This document shows, piece by piece, positions 63,143 to 64,000 of a stretch of DNA of 64,000 nt. Location of the stretch: contig NC_079223.1 in NCBI RefSeq assembly GCF_029633865.1, positions 6,324,683 to 6,388,682 on the forward strand. Direction: 5' to 3'. The notes under the pieces are model-generated. The model saw only the letters and a list, made by a program, of their open reading frames with translations, was not told the DNA's origin and searched no databases. Both the position numbers and the translations under genes were made by a program. This DNA comes from Lampris incognitus (taxonomy: Eukaryota; Chordata; Actinopteri; Lampriformes; Lampridae). Numbering within the stretch: position 1 is the stretch's first letter; every line of letters begins with the position of its first letter.

Positions 63143-64000
63143 TGGTTGTGGTTGTGGTTGTTGTTTTCGTCGTCGCCGTGGTTGTTGTCGGTTGCTGTTG
63201 TTGGTTGCTGTTGTTATTGGTTGCTGCTGCTGTTGTTATTGGTTGTGGTTGTTGTCGTTGGTGGTAGTGGTTGCGGTTGTTGTTTGCTGTTGTTAGTGGT
63301 TGCTGTTGTTGTTGTTGTCGTCTGTGGTGGTGGTTGTTGTTGTTGTCGTCATCGGTGGTAGTGGTTGCGGTTGTTGTTTGCTGTTGTTATTGGTTGCTGT
63401 TGTTTTGGTTGTTGTTGGTTGCTGTTGCTATTGTTGCTGTCGATGGTGGTGGTGGTGGTTGTTAGTGGTTGCTGTTGTTGTTGTGGGTGGTGGTGGTTGT
63501 GGTTGTTAGTGGTTGCTATTGTTGTTTGTGGTCGTTGTTGGATGCTGTTGTTGTCGGTGGTGGTGGTTATGGTTGTTAGTGGTTGCTGTTGTTGTCGTCG
63601 GTGGTAGTGGTTGCGGTCGTTGTTTGCTGTTGTTGTTCTTGTTGTCGGTGGTGGTGGTTGTGGTTGTTGTTGGTTGCTGTTGCTGGTTGCTATTGGTTGC
63701 TGTTGTTGTAGGTGGTGGTGGTTGTGGTTGTTAGTGGTTGCTGTTGTTGTCGTCGGTGGTAGTGGTTGCGGTTGTTGTTTGCTGTTGTTGTTCTTCTTGT
63801 CGGTGGTGGTGGTGGTGGTTGTTGGTTGCTGGTTGCTATTGGTTGCTGTTGTTGTTGTTGGTGGTTGTGGTTGTTGTTTGCTGTTGTTCTTGTTGTCGGT
63901 GGTGGTGGTTGTGGTTGTTAGTGGTTGTTGGTGGATGCTGTTGTTGTCAGTGGTGGTGGTTGTGGTTGTTGTTGTTGTTGTCGTCGGTGGTAGTGGTTGT
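63143..64000 (+). repeat. Degenerate (GTT)n/(GGT)n simple repeat, runs off the window
   Basis: More than 850 bp made almost only of G and T with occasional C, as GTT, GGT and GCT triplets. Higher-order phrases such as 'gtcgtcggtggtagtggttg' recur (about 63250, 63345, 63594, 63749 and 63979), so it is a higher-order minisatellite built on a triplet repeat. The right end is not in the window. Confidence 0.95.

Noticed and set aside
63076-63734. Val/Cys/Leu-rich membrane-like frames
   Set aside because: Translations of the GTT/GGT triplet repeat; no protein family.

Overview
The window is teleost (ray-finned fish) nuclear DNA. Vertebrate split genes with short exons and GT/AG introns sit in a dense mix of fish-type repeats: Tc1/mariner, hAT, L2-, RTE- and L1/Tx1-type LINEs, tRNA-derived SINEs and long microsatellites. 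No prokaryotic, plasmid or viral gene set is present.

Three protein genes were recognised from remembered family sequences. (1) psme4 (proteasome activator PA200) is on the + strand. It enters from the left edge and ends at 39197. I placed 42 exons; every junction keeps frame, and they encode about 1,660 residues ending in the family's Tyr-Tyr-Ala tail. The 5' exons lie outside the window. (2) gpr75 is on the + strand, with its whole 545-residue coding sequence in one exon (44122-45759) and a probable non-coding first exon near 42950. (3) erlec1 (ER lectin 1/XTP3-B) is on the - strand, with 14 exons between 55244 and 48734 encoding 490 residues with a signal peptide and two MRH lectin domains. 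The order psme4 > gpr75 > < erlec1, with gpr75 and erlec1 convergent, is the arrangement I recall for human 2p16, so this is conserved vertebrate synteny.

Layout: 1-40.5 kb is psme4, whose introns hold most of the transposons. 40.5-42.6 kb is intergenic, with an RTE 3' end split by a hAT-like element. 42.6-45.9 kb is gpr75, with a CpG-rich 5' region, a perfect CRE and a 27-bp GC-rich minisatellite. 45.9-48.7 kb is intergenic with nested repeats. 48.7-55.5 kb is erlec1. 55.5-64 kb has no gene I could recognise: LINE/SINE remnants, an 83-bp tandem repeat, and very long GA, CA, CATA/TGTA and GTT/GGT simple repeats running off the right edge.

The most unusual structures are two nearly identical 1,197-bp palindromic Tc1 derivatives that bracket psme4 exons 15-16. 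Each is an inverted dimer of the transposon's left half carrying only the DNA-binding part of the transposase. Other points worth checking are a possible mutually exclusive exon in erlec1, a UPR-type motif in the erlec1 promoter, an 83-bp repeat carrying TTACGTAA sites, and several nested insertions with readable target-site duplications. All function calls rest on reading and memory of the families; no search was run.
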